A stretch of 64,000 bases of DNA from Haemophilus sp. CCUG 60358. Lineage in GTDB: Bacteria > Pseudomonadota > Gammaproteobacteria > Enterobacterales > Pasteurellaceae. Positions 22,239-32,859 of this stretch are shown one piece after another. How positions within the stretch are numbered: position 1 is the first letter of the stretch; each line of letters opens with the position of its first letter. A program made the position numbers and the translations under genes. The stretch lies in NCBI RefSeq assembly GCF_001679485.1, contig NZ_LZOZ01000014.1, forward strand, positions 267,484 through 331,483. The letters are read 5' to 3'. Below the pieces are notes generated by a model, which was not told where the DNA came from, did not search any database, and was given only the letters and a program-made list of their open reading frames with translations.

Positions 22239-22799
22239 ATGAAAAAAATCATGCTTTTGAGCGCTGTGATGGGGAGTTTAATCTCAGCCAATACATTCGC
22301 TCACAATATTCAACCTAATCAACTTTTAGCCAATGTAACGGTTTCGGATAAAGGCGAAATCACTTTAAATGGCAATGATGTAGCGTATAAATCGTGGAGC
22401 TCAACGGCATTACCTGGCAAAGTCCGTGTGATTCAGCATATTGCAGGCAGAAGTGCGGCAAAAGAGAAAAATCAAGCGATGATCGAAGCCATCAAAGCAG
22501 CTCATTTTAACCAAGCCAAATATCAAACCACGACCATTATTAATGCTGATGATGCCGTTGTGGGCACGGGTATGTTTGTGAAAAGTAGCGCAGAAAAAGG
22601 CAAAAAAGAAAATGCCCATAGCCAAGTGATTTTAGATGATAAAAGTGCGGTTAAAAATGCGTGGGGATTACGTGAAAAAGACAGCGTGATTATTTTGCTT
22701 GATAAAACCGGCAAGGTGCAATTTGTGAAAGAAGGTAAATTGACGGATGATGAAGTCAAAGAAGTGATTTCACGTGCAACAGCATTAATGGCGAAGTAA
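22239..22799 (+). CDS. ytfJ: YtfJ-family periplasmic thioredoxin-fold protein
   Basis: The 186-residue protein has a signal peptide (about 1-21, ending TFA) and closely follows E. coli YtfJ: GKVRVIQHIAGRSAAKEKN, YQTTTIINADDAVVGTGMFV and a C-terminal VILLDKTGKVQFVKEGKLT strand. The fold is thioredoxin-like but no redox CxxC is present. The function is unknown. GAGG before the ATG is the ribosome site. A terminator follows at once. Confidence 0.9.
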   Translation: MKKIMLLSAVMGSLISANTFAHNIQPNQLLANVTVSDKGEITLNGNDVAYKSWSSTALPGKVRVIQHIAGRSAAKEKNQAMIEAIKAAHFNQAKYQTTTIINADDAVVGTGMFVKSSAEKGKKENAHSQVILDDKSAVKNAWGLREKDSVIILLDKTGKVQFVKEGKLTDDEVKEVISRATALMAK

Positions 22800-22808
22800 T
22801 AGAGTAAT

Positions 22809-22834
22809 AAGCGGAAGTTCTCTTCCGCTTTTTT
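22809..22834 (+). terminator. Terminator of ytfJ
   Basis: AAGCGGAAG (22809-22817) and CTTCCGCTT (22822-22830) form a 9-bp stem with a TTCT loop, followed by T residues. It touches the stop codon of the convergent anti-sigma gene. Confidence 0.85.
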
Positions 22835-23000
22835 ATCCTTTGAAATCCTTCATTAATTTTCTCAATGTGCCACAATTTCGTTGAAATTTACGGCAATGTG
22901 TACAGATGGCAAGATGCAAATTGAGCCCAATTTTTTCTTTAGTCATTAATGAGCGTTCTTGCGCATCTGAAATGAGTCGAGTCGCTTGGCGACATTTCAT
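22833..23000 (-). CDS. Small soluble zinc-finger (ZAS-type) anti-sigma factor
   Basis: A 55-residue reading frame, easily lost to length cut-offs, begins at ATG 23000 after AAGGAG and lies 11 bases downstream of the sigma gene. It contains H29-x3-C33-x2-C36, the HX3CX2C zinc motif of ZAS anti-sigma factors, plus C3 and C43. There is no transmembrane segment, so it would act in the cytoplasm. Known analogues (RsrA in Streptomyces, MseR in Neisseria) release their sigma factor when the thiols are oxidised. The role here is inferred from motif and gene order. Confidence 0.8.
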   Translation of the reverse strand: MKCRQATRLISDAQERSLMTKEKIGLNLHLAICTHCRKFQRNCGTLRKLMKDFKG

Positions 23001-23011
23001 AAAATCACTCC

Positions 23012-23560
23012 TTAAAGTTTATGAGATAAGCAGTTTTGAAGTTGTAAGCGAGCACGATAGAGTGTCGTGTGCAAGTTACTTATGCTTAGTTGATTTTCTT
23101 GGCAAATTTCTTCGGAAGATAATTCCAAAAACTCTCTCATCATAAAAATCTTGGCTTGTTTGGCTGGCAGGCAAGTTAAGCAAGTTTCAAAAATCAGCCA
23201 GAATTCTTCAGAATAGACCGCACTTTCGCTCAGTTCGAGATCGAGTGGAGAATGTTCAGCTTTCCAGTGGCCCCCTTCATCAAAGAAATGATTAGTTTGT
23301 TCTTCATCTTCAATTTCGGTTTCTAGCACTAATTTGCCTTTCTGGCGAAGAAAATCAATGATTTTATTTTTTAAGATAGCAAAGACCCAGGTCTTAAATG
23401 CCGCTTGTCGTTTAAATTGCTCAAGATGGTTAAATGCACTTAAAAAACTCTCTTGCACCAAATCTTCAGCTAATACAGAATCGCCCACCTGTAATGTGGC
23501 AAATTTCAGCATTTGCTCTCTAATTTGAGCCAAGTCTTTATTGGAAATTCCAGTTTCCAT
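23012..23560 (-). CDS. ECF RNA polymerase sigma factor (RpoE2-like)
   Basis: The 182-residue protein has sigma region 2 (DLVQESFLSAFNHLEQF...FKTWVFAILKNKIIDFLR, residues 30-75) and region 4 (LPAKQAKIFMMREFLELSSEEIC...NLHTTLYRARLQL, about 125-178), with no region 1 or 3. This is the group IV layout. It resembles the H. influenzae sigma factor HI1459, which I recall as being called RpoE2 and linked to hypochlorite response. The small zinc-finger gene follows in the same operon, and a Met-rich secreted peptide is transcribed divergently 112 bases away, a likely target. Confidence 0.93.
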   Translation of the reverse strand: METGISNKDLAQIREQMLKFATLQVGDSVLAEDLVQESFLSAFNHLEQFKRQAAFKTWVFAILKNKIIDFLRQKGKLVLETEIEDEEQTNHFFDEGGHWKAEHSPLDLELSESAVYSEEFWLIFETCLTCLPAKQAKIFMMREFLELSSEEICQENQLSISNLHTTLYRARLQLQNCLSHKL

Positions 23561-23672
23561 ATTTTTTCCTTGAAAAAAGTGTAAGAAATAGATTTCTCAT
23601 TCGTCTAATGATAATGAAAGGGGAAACCTTTCCATCCAATGCTAATTATTCACAAATTAAGGAAGATTCAAA
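23561..23672. promoter_or_regulatory. Divergent promoter region of the sigma factor and Met-rich peptide
   Basis: The 112 bases serve genes leaving in both directions. Toward the peptide, GGGAAACC (near 23621-23628) resembles the AAC-type -35 box of ECF sigma factors and GCTAAT lies at a plausible distance. A short palindrome TCATT-N5-AATGA and AATGATAATG in the same stretch are weakly Fur-like. None of these is certain. Confidence 0.35.
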
Positions 23673-24014
23673 ATGAAAAATATTACTTCAAAAACAACCT
23701 TTACTGCTATTGCTGCACTTTTCTTCGCAACCAGTCTTTATGCGACCGATATGAAATCTAATGAAATGTCGATGGCAAAAGATTCCATGCCGATGACAAA
23801 AGATTCCATGTCGATGACAAAAGACGCTATGCCAATGCAAAATGACAAAATGGCATCTGATGGGATGATGAAATCTCATGATATGAAATCTCACGACATG
23901 AAAATGGATAATATGAAATCAGAAGGAATGAAATCTGATGATATGAAAACAAAAGAAATGAAAGCAAAAGAAATGAAGAAAAAAGCAAAAACAATGGAAA
24001 AACCGAAAATGTAA
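23673..24014 (+). CDS. Secreted methionine-rich MXKDX-repeat peptide
   Basis: The 113-residue precursor has a signal peptide (about 1-24, cleavage after SLYA). The mature part has about 22 Met among 89 residues, arranged as M-x-K-D-x and M-K-S-x-D repeats, with many Lys, Asp and Glu and no Cys, Phe, Tyr or Trp. It fits the 'pentapeptide MXKDX repeat' family. A comparable periplasmic Met-rich peptide, MrpX of Azospira, is known to soak up hypochlorite as methionine sulfoxide that Msr enzymes recycle. That function, or metal binding, is inference here. AAGGAAG is the ribosome site. Confidence 0.88.
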   Translation: MKNITSKTTFTAIAALFFATSLYATDMKSNEMSMAKDSMPMTKDSMSMTKDAMPMQNDKMASDGMMKSHDMKSHDMKMDNMKSEGMKSDDMKTKEMKAKEMKKKAKTMEKPKM

Positions 24015-24030
24015 TGCTTTCTTCTTAAAA

Positions 24031-24063
24031 GAAAAACTGCGGTCAATTTGACCGCAGTTTTTG
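24031..24063 (+). terminator. Terminator of the Met-rich peptide gene
   Basis: AAAACTGCGGTCA (24033-24045) pairs with TGACCGCAGTTTT (24049-24061) around a 3-base loop, followed by T. The stem is a degenerate uptake-signal palindrome. Confidence 0.85.
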
Positions 24064-24070
24064 TATCAAA

Positions 24071-24612
<542 letters not shown>

Positions 24613-24615
24613 AGA

Positions 24616-25995
24616 TTATTGTTTACGCCACGTCGTGCCGTTGGCGCCATCTTCTAACACGATACCCATTGCCGTAAGTTCATTACGTGCCGCATCTGCT
24701 GCAGTCCAATCTTTAGCGGCACGGGCTTCGTTTCGTTGTTTGATAAGCGCTTCAATTTTTGCGACTTCATCATCGTCAGAACCAGCTTGTAAGAATTTTT
24801 CTGGATCTTGTTGAAGTAAACCTAAGATACCCGCTAATTCACGTAAACGAGCAGCAAGACCATTGGCTTTTTCTGCATCTTCAGTTTTCAATTTATTGAT
24901 TTCACGCGCCATTTCAAATAAGACAGAAAGGGCATTCGGTGTATTGAAATCATCATCCATTGCCTCACGGAAGGCTTCCACAAAATTTTCACCACCAAAA
25001 GCAACCGCACTTTGATCGGTGCCACGTAAAGCGGTGTACAAACGTTCTAATGCACCTTGTGCTAAATTCAGGTTTTCTTCACTGTAGTTGAGCTGGCTGC
25101 GATAGTGTGCTGTTAGTAAGAAATAACGCACCGCTTCTGCATTGTAGTGGTTTAATACATCACGAATAGTGAAGAAGTTGCCGAGGGATTTCGACATTTT
25201 TTCTTTATCTACCATGATCATGCCAGAATGGATCCAATAATTCACATATTGACCACCATGAGCACAGCAAGATTGCGCAATTTCATTTTCGTGGTGCGGG
25301 AACATTAAATCAGAACCACCGCCGTGAATATCAAAATGTTCACCAAGTTGTTTACAGTTCATCGCTGAACATTCAATGTGCCAACCTGGACGACCAGCAC
25401 CCCATGGCGATGGCCAGCTTGGTTCGTTTTCTTTCGACATTTTCCAAAGCACGAAATCCATTGGATTTTTCTTGATTTCATTAATTTCAATACGTGCACC
25501 GGCTTGTAATTGGTCAAGATCTTGGCGCGATAATTTGCCGTATTCTTTAAAGCTTTCCACGTCAAACATGACATCACCATTGTCTGCAACATAAGCATGA
25601 CCACGTGCAATCAGTTTTTCCACAATCTCAATAATTTCAGGGATATGATGCGTCGCACGAGGCTCAAAATCTGGACGTAGTACGTTTAACGCATCAAAAT
25701 CTTTATACATTTCTTGCACCATGCGATCTACAAGTTGATCGCAGGTTTCTTTGTTTTCTAATGCACGTTTAATGATTTTATCGTCCACATCAGTGATATT
25801 ACGCACATAAGTTAAATCGTAACCTAAAGAACGTAAATAGCGGGCAATCACATCAAAACATACAAAGGTACGACCATGGCCAATATGGCATAAATCGTAA
25901 ACGGTCACGCCGCACACATACATACCCACTTTTCCTTTATGGATAGGTTTGAACACTTCTTTTTCACGAGTGAGGGTATTAAAAATCTTTAACAT
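24616..25995 (-). CDS. cysS: Cysteinyl-tRNA synthetase
   Basis: The start at 25995 gives 459 residues and the standard N-terminus [13 protein letters not shown]; an upstream in-frame extension is not coding. It charges tRNA-Cys. The zinc ligand C28 lies in [10 protein letters not shown], the HIGH signature reads HIGH-GR, and KMSKSLGN is the second class I motif. The 3' 353 bases are repeated immediately downstream (24071-24426). ppiB is divergent, 111 bases away. Confidence 0.98.
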   Translation of the reverse strand: MLKIFNTLTREKEVFKPIHKGKVGMYVCGVTVYDLCHIGHGRTFVCFDVIARYLRSLGYDLTYVRNITDVDDKIIKRALENKETCDQLVDRMVQEMYKDFDALNVLRPDFEPRATHHIPEIIEIVEKLIARGHAYVADNGDVMFDVESFKEYGKLSRQDLDQLQAGARIEINEIKKNPMDFVLWKMSKENEPSWPSPWGAGRPGWHIECSAMNCKQLGEHFDIHGGGSDLMFPHHENEIAQSCCAHGGQYVNYWIHSGMIMVDKEKMSKSLGNFFTIRDVLNHYNAEAVRYFLLTAHYRSQLNYSEENLNLAQGALERLYTALRGTDQSAVAFGGENFVEAFREAMDDDFNTPNALSVLFEMAREINKLKTEDAEKANGLAARLRELAGILGLLQQDPEKFLQAGSDDDEVAKIEALIKQRNEARAAKDWTAADAARNELTAMGIVLEDGANGTTWRKQ

Positions 25996-26106
25996 ATTTT
26001 TTCTCTTAAAACTAGTTGGAAAACGACCGTACTTTTTCTGCTCCTTGTGGCACTTTCTCGCCATTTGTGGAATAATGAATGCCTTAATTTTCAAGAGGAA
26101 AACAAA

Positions 26107-26616
26107 ATGGTTACATTACACACAAATTTTGGCGATATTAAAATTAAACTTGATTTTGATAAAGCGCCAATCACTGCAGAAAACTTTTTAAACTATTGTA
26201 AAAACGGTTTCTATAATAACACAATTTTTCATCGTGTTATTGATGGATTTATGATTCAAGGCGGTGGTATGGAAAGCGGAATGCGTGAAAAAGCAACAAA
26301 CGCACCGATCCAAAATGAAGCTAACAATCGTTTAAGTAACAAACGTGGCACAATCGCCATGGCGCGTACCTCTGATCCACATTCTGCAACGGCACAATTC
26401 TTCATTAACGTGGCAGATAATGACTTCTTAAACTACCGTTCAAAAGAGATGTTTGGCCGTGAAGTGGTACAAGAATGGGGCTATGCCGTATTCGGTGAAG
26501 TGGTTGAAGGCATGGATGTGGTTGATAAAATCAAAAAAGTAAAAACCGGTAATAAAGGCTTCCACCAAGATGTTCCGACCGAAGATGTGGTGATTACATC
26601 CGTTTCTGTTGAATAA
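26107..26616 (+). CDS. ppiB: Peptidyl-prolyl cis-trans isomerase B (cyclophilin)
   Basis: The start at 26107 follows AAGAGGAAAAC and gives 169 residues with no signal peptide, so this is the cytoplasmic cyclophilin. [18 protein letters not shown], the catalytic Arg in FHRVI, and [17 protein letters not shown] are conserved. It speeds proline isomerisation in folding. Longer in-frame starts overlap the cysS promoter region and are rejected. A terminator follows. Confidence 0.97.
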   Translation: MVTLHTNFGDIKIKLDFDKAPITAENFLNYCKNGFYNNTIFHRVIDGFMIQGGGMESGMREKATNAPIQNEANNRLSNKRGTIAMARTSDPHSATAQFFINVADNDFLNYRSKEMFGREVVQEWGYAVFGEVVEGMDVVDKIKKVKTGNKGFHQDVPTEDVVITSVSVE

Positions 26617-26623
26617 TTAATTC

Positions 26624-26656
26624 GGTGTGTGGATGCGTAATCTACACACCTTTTTT
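26624..26656 (+). terminator. Terminator of ppiB
   Basis: GGTGTGTGGA (26624-26633) pairs with TCTACACACC (26641-26650), with one wobble, then six T. Confidence 0.85.
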
Positions 26657-26674
26657 CTTAAGTGAAATAACGTT

Positions 26675-27463
26675 ATGCCTTTCTTCGATACTCATACCCA
26701 CCTCGATTATCTTCATCATGACACGGGAGAGCCATTAGCTCAGCTCGTAGAGAACGCTAAGCAAGCTGATGTGCAGAAAATCTTGATTGTGGCGGTAAAA
26801 GAATCGGATTTTAAAACAATCCAAAATATGACCGCACTTTTCTCTGAGCATCTTTATTGTGGACTTGGGTTACACCCTCTTTATATCAAAGAACATCAAG
26901 AGCATGATTTAGAGATATTGGATGCGGAGCTATCTGTACGTGATCAAAATTGTACAGCCGTAGCAGAAATTGGTTTAGAGTGTGCGATTCCAGAGTTATT
27001 GATGGATGAATTATGGCAAAAGCAACAGCTCTTTTTGGAGAGCCAGCTTTATTTAGCGAAGAAGTACAATCTGTCGGTTAATTTACATAGTCGAAAATCC
27101 CACGAGCAATTATTCCGCTTTTTAAAACAAGCCAATTTGCCAAAATGTGGTGTCGTGCATGGTTTTTCAGGAAGTTATGAGCAAGCAAAAAGATTTGTGG
27201 ATTTAGGCTATAAAATTGGCGTAGGCGGCACAATTACTTATGAACGCGCGAATAAAACGCGTCAAGCGATTGCCAAGTTACCATTAGAGGCATTGGTGTT
27301 AGAAACGGATACACCAGATATGCCCGTATTTGGCTTTCAAGGGCAACCTAACCGACCAGAGCGGATTGTTCACACCTTTGACGCTTTATGTAGTTTAAGA
27401 AGTGAAAATGCTGAAGTGATCAAAGAAACGGCTTGGCAGAATAGCTTAACCTTATTTGGTTAA
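26675..27463 (+). CDS. TatD-family metal-dependent hydrolase (YjjV-like)
   Basis: The 262-residue protein has the amidohydrolase/TatD signatures FFDTHTHLDYL (3-13), AVAEIGLE, VNLHSRKSHEQL, GVVHGFSGS and LVLETDTPDMP, whose His, Glu and Asp residues bind two metals. Family members act as DNases or phosphoesterases. It resembles E. coli YjjV and H. influenzae HI0081. It ends by overlapping the convergent nrdG stop by 4 bases. An uptake signal lies near 26830. Confidence 0.92.
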   Translation: MPFFDTHTHLDYLHHDTGEPLAQLVENAKQADVQKILIVAVKESDFKTIQNMTALFSEHLYCGLGLHPLYIKEHQEHDLEILDAELSVRDQNCTAVAEIGLECAIPELLMDELWQKQQLFLESQLYLAKKYNLSVNLHSRKSHEQLFRFLKQANLPKCGVVHGFSGSYEQAKRFVDLGYKIGVGGTITYERANKTRQAIAKLPLEALVLETDTPDMPVFGFQGQPNRPERIVHTFDALCSLRSENAEVIKETAWQNSLTLFG

Positions 27464-27927
27464 ACCTTAAAACGATAAATCACTTGATTGGCTGAACCAC
27501 GCCAAACCAAGCTTGGGTCAGCCTGTTCTTGTATAAATTTTCCATCAATGAGCACGTCAATATAAGGCAACATTTGACGTTGATAATCATCAAGTTCATC
27601 CAGTTTATATCCCGTCCATACCCAAATATCCTTATCTGGACATTCTTTTTTTACACGTTGTACAAAAGGAAGTAGGGCTTCAACATTACGAGGATGCATC
27701 GGATCCCCACCAGAAAGCGTGAGCCCTTGACGTTTAATGCGCGTATCTTTTAAATCATTGATGATTTGTTGTTCCATCGCTTCATCAAATAATACGCCAT
27801 TATCAAAAGACCAACTCTTTTGGTTGTAGCAACCACGGCAACCATGCGTACAACCGCTAACGAAAAGGGTACAACGTGTACCTTCGCCATTTACAACATC
27901 GGTAGGGTAGTATTGGAGATAGTTCAT
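27460..27927 (-). CDS. nrdG: Anaerobic ribonucleotide reductase activating enzyme
   Basis: NrdG (155 residues) is a radical-SAM enzyme that installs the glycyl radical on NrdD. C26-x3-C30-x2-C33 binds the 4Fe-4S cluster, and TLSGGDPMHP is the SAM-contacting GGDP block. AAGGT precedes the ATG. Unlike E. coli, where nrdD and nrdG are one operon, the nrdD gene is about 10 kb away here, so the two must be co-regulated in trans. Confidence 0.97.
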   Translation of the reverse strand: MNYLQYYPTDVVNGEGTRCTLFVSGCTHGCRGCYNQKSWSFDNGVLFDEAMEQQIINDLKDTRIKRQGLTLSGGDPMHPRNVEALLPFVQRVKKECPDKDIWVWTGYKLDELDDYQRQMLPYIDVLIDGKFIQEQADPSLVWRGSANQVIYRFKV

Positions 27928-27989
27928 GGTTTTACCTTAAAAGTGCGGTTGATTTTCTCGTCAAATTCACTGAATTGATAAATTAACCT

Positions 27990-28018
27990 TTGCAATACAG
28001 GGGCAATTCTTGCATAAT
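27990..28018 (+). promoter_or_regulatory. Sigma-70 promoter of the 4.5S RNA gene
   Basis: TTGCAA (27990-27995) and CATAAT (28013-28018) are 17 bp apart, followed by the GC-rich AGCCCACC discriminator often seen at stable RNA promoters. Transcription should start near 28025, leaving a short leader that is probably trimmed. Confidence 0.75.
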
Positions 28019-28046
28019 AGCCCACCTAATCGCATTGCGATATCAA

Positions 28047-28161
28047 TGGAAATCTTCTCGGTCTCTCGCAACGGTGTCCGGTTTACTCGGTCAGGTTCGG
28101 AAGAAAGCAGCCAAAGTCGGAATTTCTGTGTGCCGAGAATAAGCTGGGAAGATTTCCACCC
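28047..28161 (+). ncRNA. ffs: Signal recognition particle 4.5S RNA
   Basis: The core GGTCAGGTTCGGAAGAAAGC with AGCCAA is the conserved SRP domain IV, including the GGAA-type tetraloop and symmetric/asymmetric internal loops bound by Ffh. The ends TGGAAATCTT (28047-28056) and AAGATTTCCA (28149-28158) pair, closing the rod. The exact ends are estimated from this pairing. It directs membrane proteins to the translocon together with Ffh and FtsY. Confidence 0.95.
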
Positions 28162-28179
28162 AACTTATCCTTCCTTGTT

Positions 28180-29910
28180 TTACACACGCTCCACTAATTG
28201 TTTGAAGAACCCTTTTTCTAATTGCAATAATTCTGAATAAGTGCCTTTTTCAATTAGCTTCGCTTCATCAATCACACAAAGCTCATCAAATTGCTCAATC
28301 GCCGTTAAGCGGTGAGTTACCATAATTAAGGTTTTATTTTCAGCATGGGCAAGAATTAAACGCAGAATTTGTCGTTCAGTTTCGCGATCTAAACCTTCAG
28401 TTGGCTCATCTAATAATAAAATTGGCGCATCATTAAGCAAAATACGCGCTAAGCCCAAACGACGTTGTTCTCCACCAGAAAGTGGACGACCACCATCACC
28501 TAGCCAAATATCTAAACCTTGTTCTTGTTCCAACAACTTTCCTAAACCCACTTGATTTAACACCTCGATCATTTTTTCATCTGAAATATTGACCGCACTT
28601 GCAAATTGCAGATTTTGACGAAGTGTATCGCTAAATACATGAACACGTTGTGTTAAAAAGCAGAATTGGCTGCGTAATGTGTCTTCTGCATAATCAGCAA
28701 TTGGCTTGCCAGCAAGGAATAAATCTCCTTGATTAGCATCATAATTACGCACTAAAAGCTGTAATAACGTGGATTTTCCGCTACCTGTTTTACCTAGAAT
28801 CGCAACTTTTTGGCCTTTTTGAATGGTTAAATTCAGGTTTTCTAAAGCACGATTTTGACGTTCAGGATAAGTAAAAGAAAGATCTTCTGCTTCAATTAAT
28901 GTAGTCGCGTTTTGATCGAACTCCGCTTTGCCATTAAAAGCTACTAATGGTTGTTGTTCGATAATATCTGTCACGCGTTCAGCTGACGCAATCACTTGCC
29001 CGATATGTAAGAATGCTGAACCTAATGGCATTAAGATTTCAAATGAGCCTAAAGCGGCAAAAGTGAAGAGCGCAATAAACGCCATACGATATTCATCGTT
29101 ACCAAACTCCGCTTGTGAGCTAAACCACAACATTGCGGCAATAATCAAACCATTTAAAAAGAGTGAAAGGGCGGTTGAAAATCCGCTTAAATTAGCTTCT
29201 TTTTGCTGGTCTGCTTGCCAGTTAGCTTCGGTTTTTGCCATGTTATCTTTTAATTTATCTTCAGCATTAAAGAGTAATAATTCAGCTTGTGCTTGGATAA
29301 ATTCTAAGAATTGTGTGCGGTAAAGTGCACGTGAATGCACGAGTTTATCACCAAATTTTTTACCCAGTTGGTAAAAAACGGTTGGAATGACGAATACTAA
29401 TAAAAGCAGGCTCGCACCTAGACCTAAGGCTAAAGTGGCATTGACGAAACTGAGGCCAATACACATAGCTAGAATCACAAAAATAGCCGTAATAAATGGC
29501 GCAATTAAGCGAAGATAAAGGCTATCAAGGGTATCTACATCAGACACTAAGCGGTTTAGCAAATCGCTGTTACGGTAGCGATTTAACACCGCAGGGCTTA
29601 ATGGAATAATTTTCTCAAAAACTTGTACCCGTAATTTAGCCAAAATGCGGAAAGTCGCATCGTGCGTCACCAACTTTTCAAAATAGCGGAAAAGAGTGCG
29701 GCTAATAGCAAGCCCACGCACAGAAGCAGATGGATAGAAGAAATTAAATAACGTGCCAAGACCAGCAATAGCTGTTGCGGCTAAAAACCAACCCGATGTG
29801 GTCAGCAAGCCAATGCTAGATGCAAGGCCTGTAATCATTAAAATCAAGCCTAAAAATAAAGGCAACTTGGCGAATTTAAATAAACGTAAAAAGGGAAGTA
29901 AAGCACGCAT
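28180..29910 (-). CDS. cydC: Heterodimeric ABC exporter subunit CydC
   Basis: CydC (576 residues) pairs with CydD to export cysteine and glutathione to the periplasm, which is needed to assemble cytochrome bd and mature c-type cytochromes. Six transmembrane segments fill residues 1-320. The ATPase domain has GKTGSGKST, LSGGEQRR and LLLDEPTEGLD. Its ATG shares a base with the cydD stop codon. It lies 18 bases from the convergent 4.5S RNA gene. Confidence 0.96.
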   Translation of the reverse strand: MRALLPFLRLFKFAKLPLFLGLILMITGLASSIGLLTTSGWFLAATAIAGLGTLFNFFYPSASVRGLAISRTLFRYFEKLVTHDATFRILAKLRVQVFEKIIPLSPAVLNRYRNSDLLNRLVSDVDTLDSLYLRLIAPFITAIFVILAMCIGLSFVNATLALGLGASLLLLVFVIPTVFYQLGKKFGDKLVHSRALYRTQFLEFIQAQAELLLFNAEDKLKDNMAKTEANWQADQQKEANLSGFSTALSLFLNGLIIAAMLWFSSQAEFGNDEYRMAFIALFTFAALGSFEILMPLGSAFLHIGQVIASAERVTDIIEQQPLVAFNGKAEFDQNATTLIEAEDLSFTYPERQNRALENLNLTIQKGQKVAILGKTGSGKSTLLQLLVRNYDANQGDLFLAGKPIADYAEDTLRSQFCFLTQRVHVFSDTLRQNLQFASAVNISDEKMIEVLNQVGLGKLLEQEQGLDIWLGDGGRPLSGGEQRRLGLARILLNDAPILLLDEPTEGLDRETERQILRLILAHAENKTLIMVTHRLTAIEQFDELCVIDEAKLIEKGTYSELLQLEKGFFKQLVERV

Positions 29911-31670
29911 TATTGAATATCCTCTTTTCGTTGAGCCAATAATTCGGCAAAGAAGCCTTGATCTTTTAATTGGTTGAAATGCCCTTGTTGAACAATTTCA
30001 CCTTCTTGCATCACAAAAATATTGTCACATTGTTTTAGATCTTCAATACGGTGTGTGATCATTAAGGTCGTTTGGTTATGGCTCATTTCTGCAAGGGCAG
30101 CAAGTACCAGATTTTCAGACTGAGCATCCAGGCTAGCCGTTGGCTCATCGAGTAATAATAAATTGCCTTTGCGTAGTAAAGCGCGAGCGATCGCTAAGCG
30201 TTGCGCTTGGCCTACGGATACCCCTATCCCACCATCTTTAATTTCGCTATCCAAGCCTAATTTATCGGTAAATTCTTTCGCTTGAGCGGAAATCAAGTCT
30301 TGCTCAATTTGAGCATCAGTTGCTTGAATATCACCTAAAAGTAGATTTTCTTTGATGCTACCTTGTAGTAGTAATGGGTTTTGACCTACCCACGCAATTT
30401 GTTTGCGCCAGTCGCTTAAACGGCTTTGATTCAGTTCAACACCATTAATTTTTAAGCTGCCTTCATAAGGTAAGAAACCGAGTAATACATTGATTAAAGA
30501 GGTTTTTCCTGCACCACTTTGGCCCACAAGGGCAATATGGCTTTCTTTCGGAATATGGAATGAAAGAGGCTTCGTTAATGGTTGGCCTTGTGGCGAAAGC
30601 GCTACTAAATTTTCAGCCTGAATTTCGACCGCACTTTGTACTGGAATTTGTTCATTGCCTTGATGTGCAATTAAATAATCAGCTTCTAAGAAATCGACAA
30701 TGGCATCAGCGGCGCCAATACCGGCTGCACGATCGTGATAATAAGTCCCGAGATCACGCAATGGTTGATAAAACTCTGGTGCCAGAATTAAGCAGAAAAA
30801 GCCAGTAAATAAGGTCAGCGTGGTGCCATAAGTGCCAAATTCGACTTGGCCTAAATAGCTAAAACCAAAATACACCGCCATTAAAGCAATGGAAATGGAG
30901 GTGAAAAACTCTAATACAGCAGAAGAGAGAAACGCCATTTTAAGTACAGTCATGGTTGTTTCACGGAAGTCTTCCGTTGTATTTTCAATATGTTGAGTTT
31001 GTTCTGAAGTGCGATTGAAAAGACGCAAGGTTTCTAAACCGCGTAAGCGATCCAAGAATTGTGCACTTAAGCGAGAAAGGGTCGCCATATTTTTTTGGCT
31101 GCTATCTGCTGCCGCAATCCCTACCAGAATCATAAAAATTGGCACAAGTGGTGCGGTCACCATCAAAATCAGTCCTGCCGCCCAGTTGAGCGGGAATACG
31201 GCAATTAAAATCACCATTGGTACAATGGCAGACAAACTTTGCTGTGGTAAGAAACGCGCATAGAAGTTATGCAGATTTTCCACTTGTTCAAGCATGATAC
31301 TTGCCCAGCTTCCGGCGGGTTTGTTATTGATGGTTGCGGGACCAACTTGATGGATTTTGTCTAAGATCTTTTGGCGCATATGGTTGCGCAGTAATCGACC
31401 TGCTTTAAAGCCAATTTTTTCGCGTAGCCATAAAATAACCGCACGCAAAGCAAAAGTAATGATTAATGCAATAAAATATGGAGCCAGTTCAGTGCGATCG
31501 ACATTTTGCATAATCAGCTTGTCGAGCAATGTCGCAAGAAAATAGGTTTGAGCCACAAGAATTAAGGAAGAAAGTGTGGCAAGGGCAATATTGGTGCGCA
31601 TTAATTTTTTAACAGGTTGTTGCTGCGCACGAAGCCATTTTTGTAAATATTTTTGGCGAAGTTTGTCCAT
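29910..31670 (-). CDS. cydD: Heterodimeric ABC exporter subunit CydD
   Basis: CydD (586 residues) is the partner of CydC. Six transmembrane segments precede an ATPase domain with GQSGAGKTSLIN and LLLLDEPTASLD. Its ABC signature is degenerate (SVGQAQ instead of SGGQ), consistent with an asymmetric pair in which one ATP site is weak. There is no good ribosome site before the ATG. The gene order cnoX-trxB-cydD-cydC matches H. influenzae HI1159-HI1156, as I recall it. Confidence 0.96.
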   Translation of the reverse strand: MDKLRQKYLQKWLRAQQQPVKKLMRTNIALATLSSLILVAQTYFLATLLDKLIMQNVDRTELAPYFIALIITFALRAVILWLREKIGFKAGRLLRNHMRQKILDKIHQVGPATINNKPAGSWASIMLEQVENLHNFYARFLPQQSLSAIVPMVILIAVFPLNWAAGLILMVTAPLVPIFMILVGIAAADSSQKNMATLSRLSAQFLDRLRGLETLRLFNRTSEQTQHIENTTEDFRETTMTVLKMAFLSSAVLEFFTSISIALMAVYFGFSYLGQVEFGTYGTTLTLFTGFFCLILAPEFYQPLRDLGTYYHDRAAGIGAADAIVDFLEADYLIAHQGNEQIPVQSAVEIQAENLVALSPQGQPLTKPLSFHIPKESHIALVGQSGAGKTSLINVLLGFLPYEGSLKINGVELNQSRLSDWRKQIAWVGQNPLLLQGSIKENLLLGDIQATDAQIEQDLISAQAKEFTDKLGLDSEIKDGGIGVSVGQAQRLAIARALLRKGNLLLLDEPTASLDAQSENLVLAALAEMSHNQTTLMITHRIEDLKQCDNIFVMQEGEIVQQGHFNQLKDQGFFAELLAQRKEDIQ

Positions 31671-31699
31671 AGATTTGTAGAGTTAGTATTTAAAAAGTT

Positions 31700-31794
31700 C
31701 TCCCTCTCTATTGAGAGGGAGCTTGAAGGGCGAGTTTATTGATACAAAATTGATTCTTTAAAATCTCCCTTAACCCCTCTTGGCTAAAGAGGGG
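31700..31794. repeat. Pair of C/G-rich hairpins between trxB and cydD
   Basis: Two inverted repeats stand side by side: CTCCCTCTC/GAGAGGGAG (31700-31708, 31713-31721) and CCCCTCTT/AAGAGGGG (31774-31781, 31787-31794). Both stems share a CCCTCT core and lack long T tracts. They look like copies of a dispersed intergenic hairpin, possibly tuning cydDC expression relative to trxB. Confidence 0.5.
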
Positions 31795-31816
31795 GAAAAT
31801 AAATAAGGAAATTTAT

Positions 31817-32838
<1,022 letters not shown>

Positions 32839-32859
32839 ATAAAAAAATAGTTGATCGTA

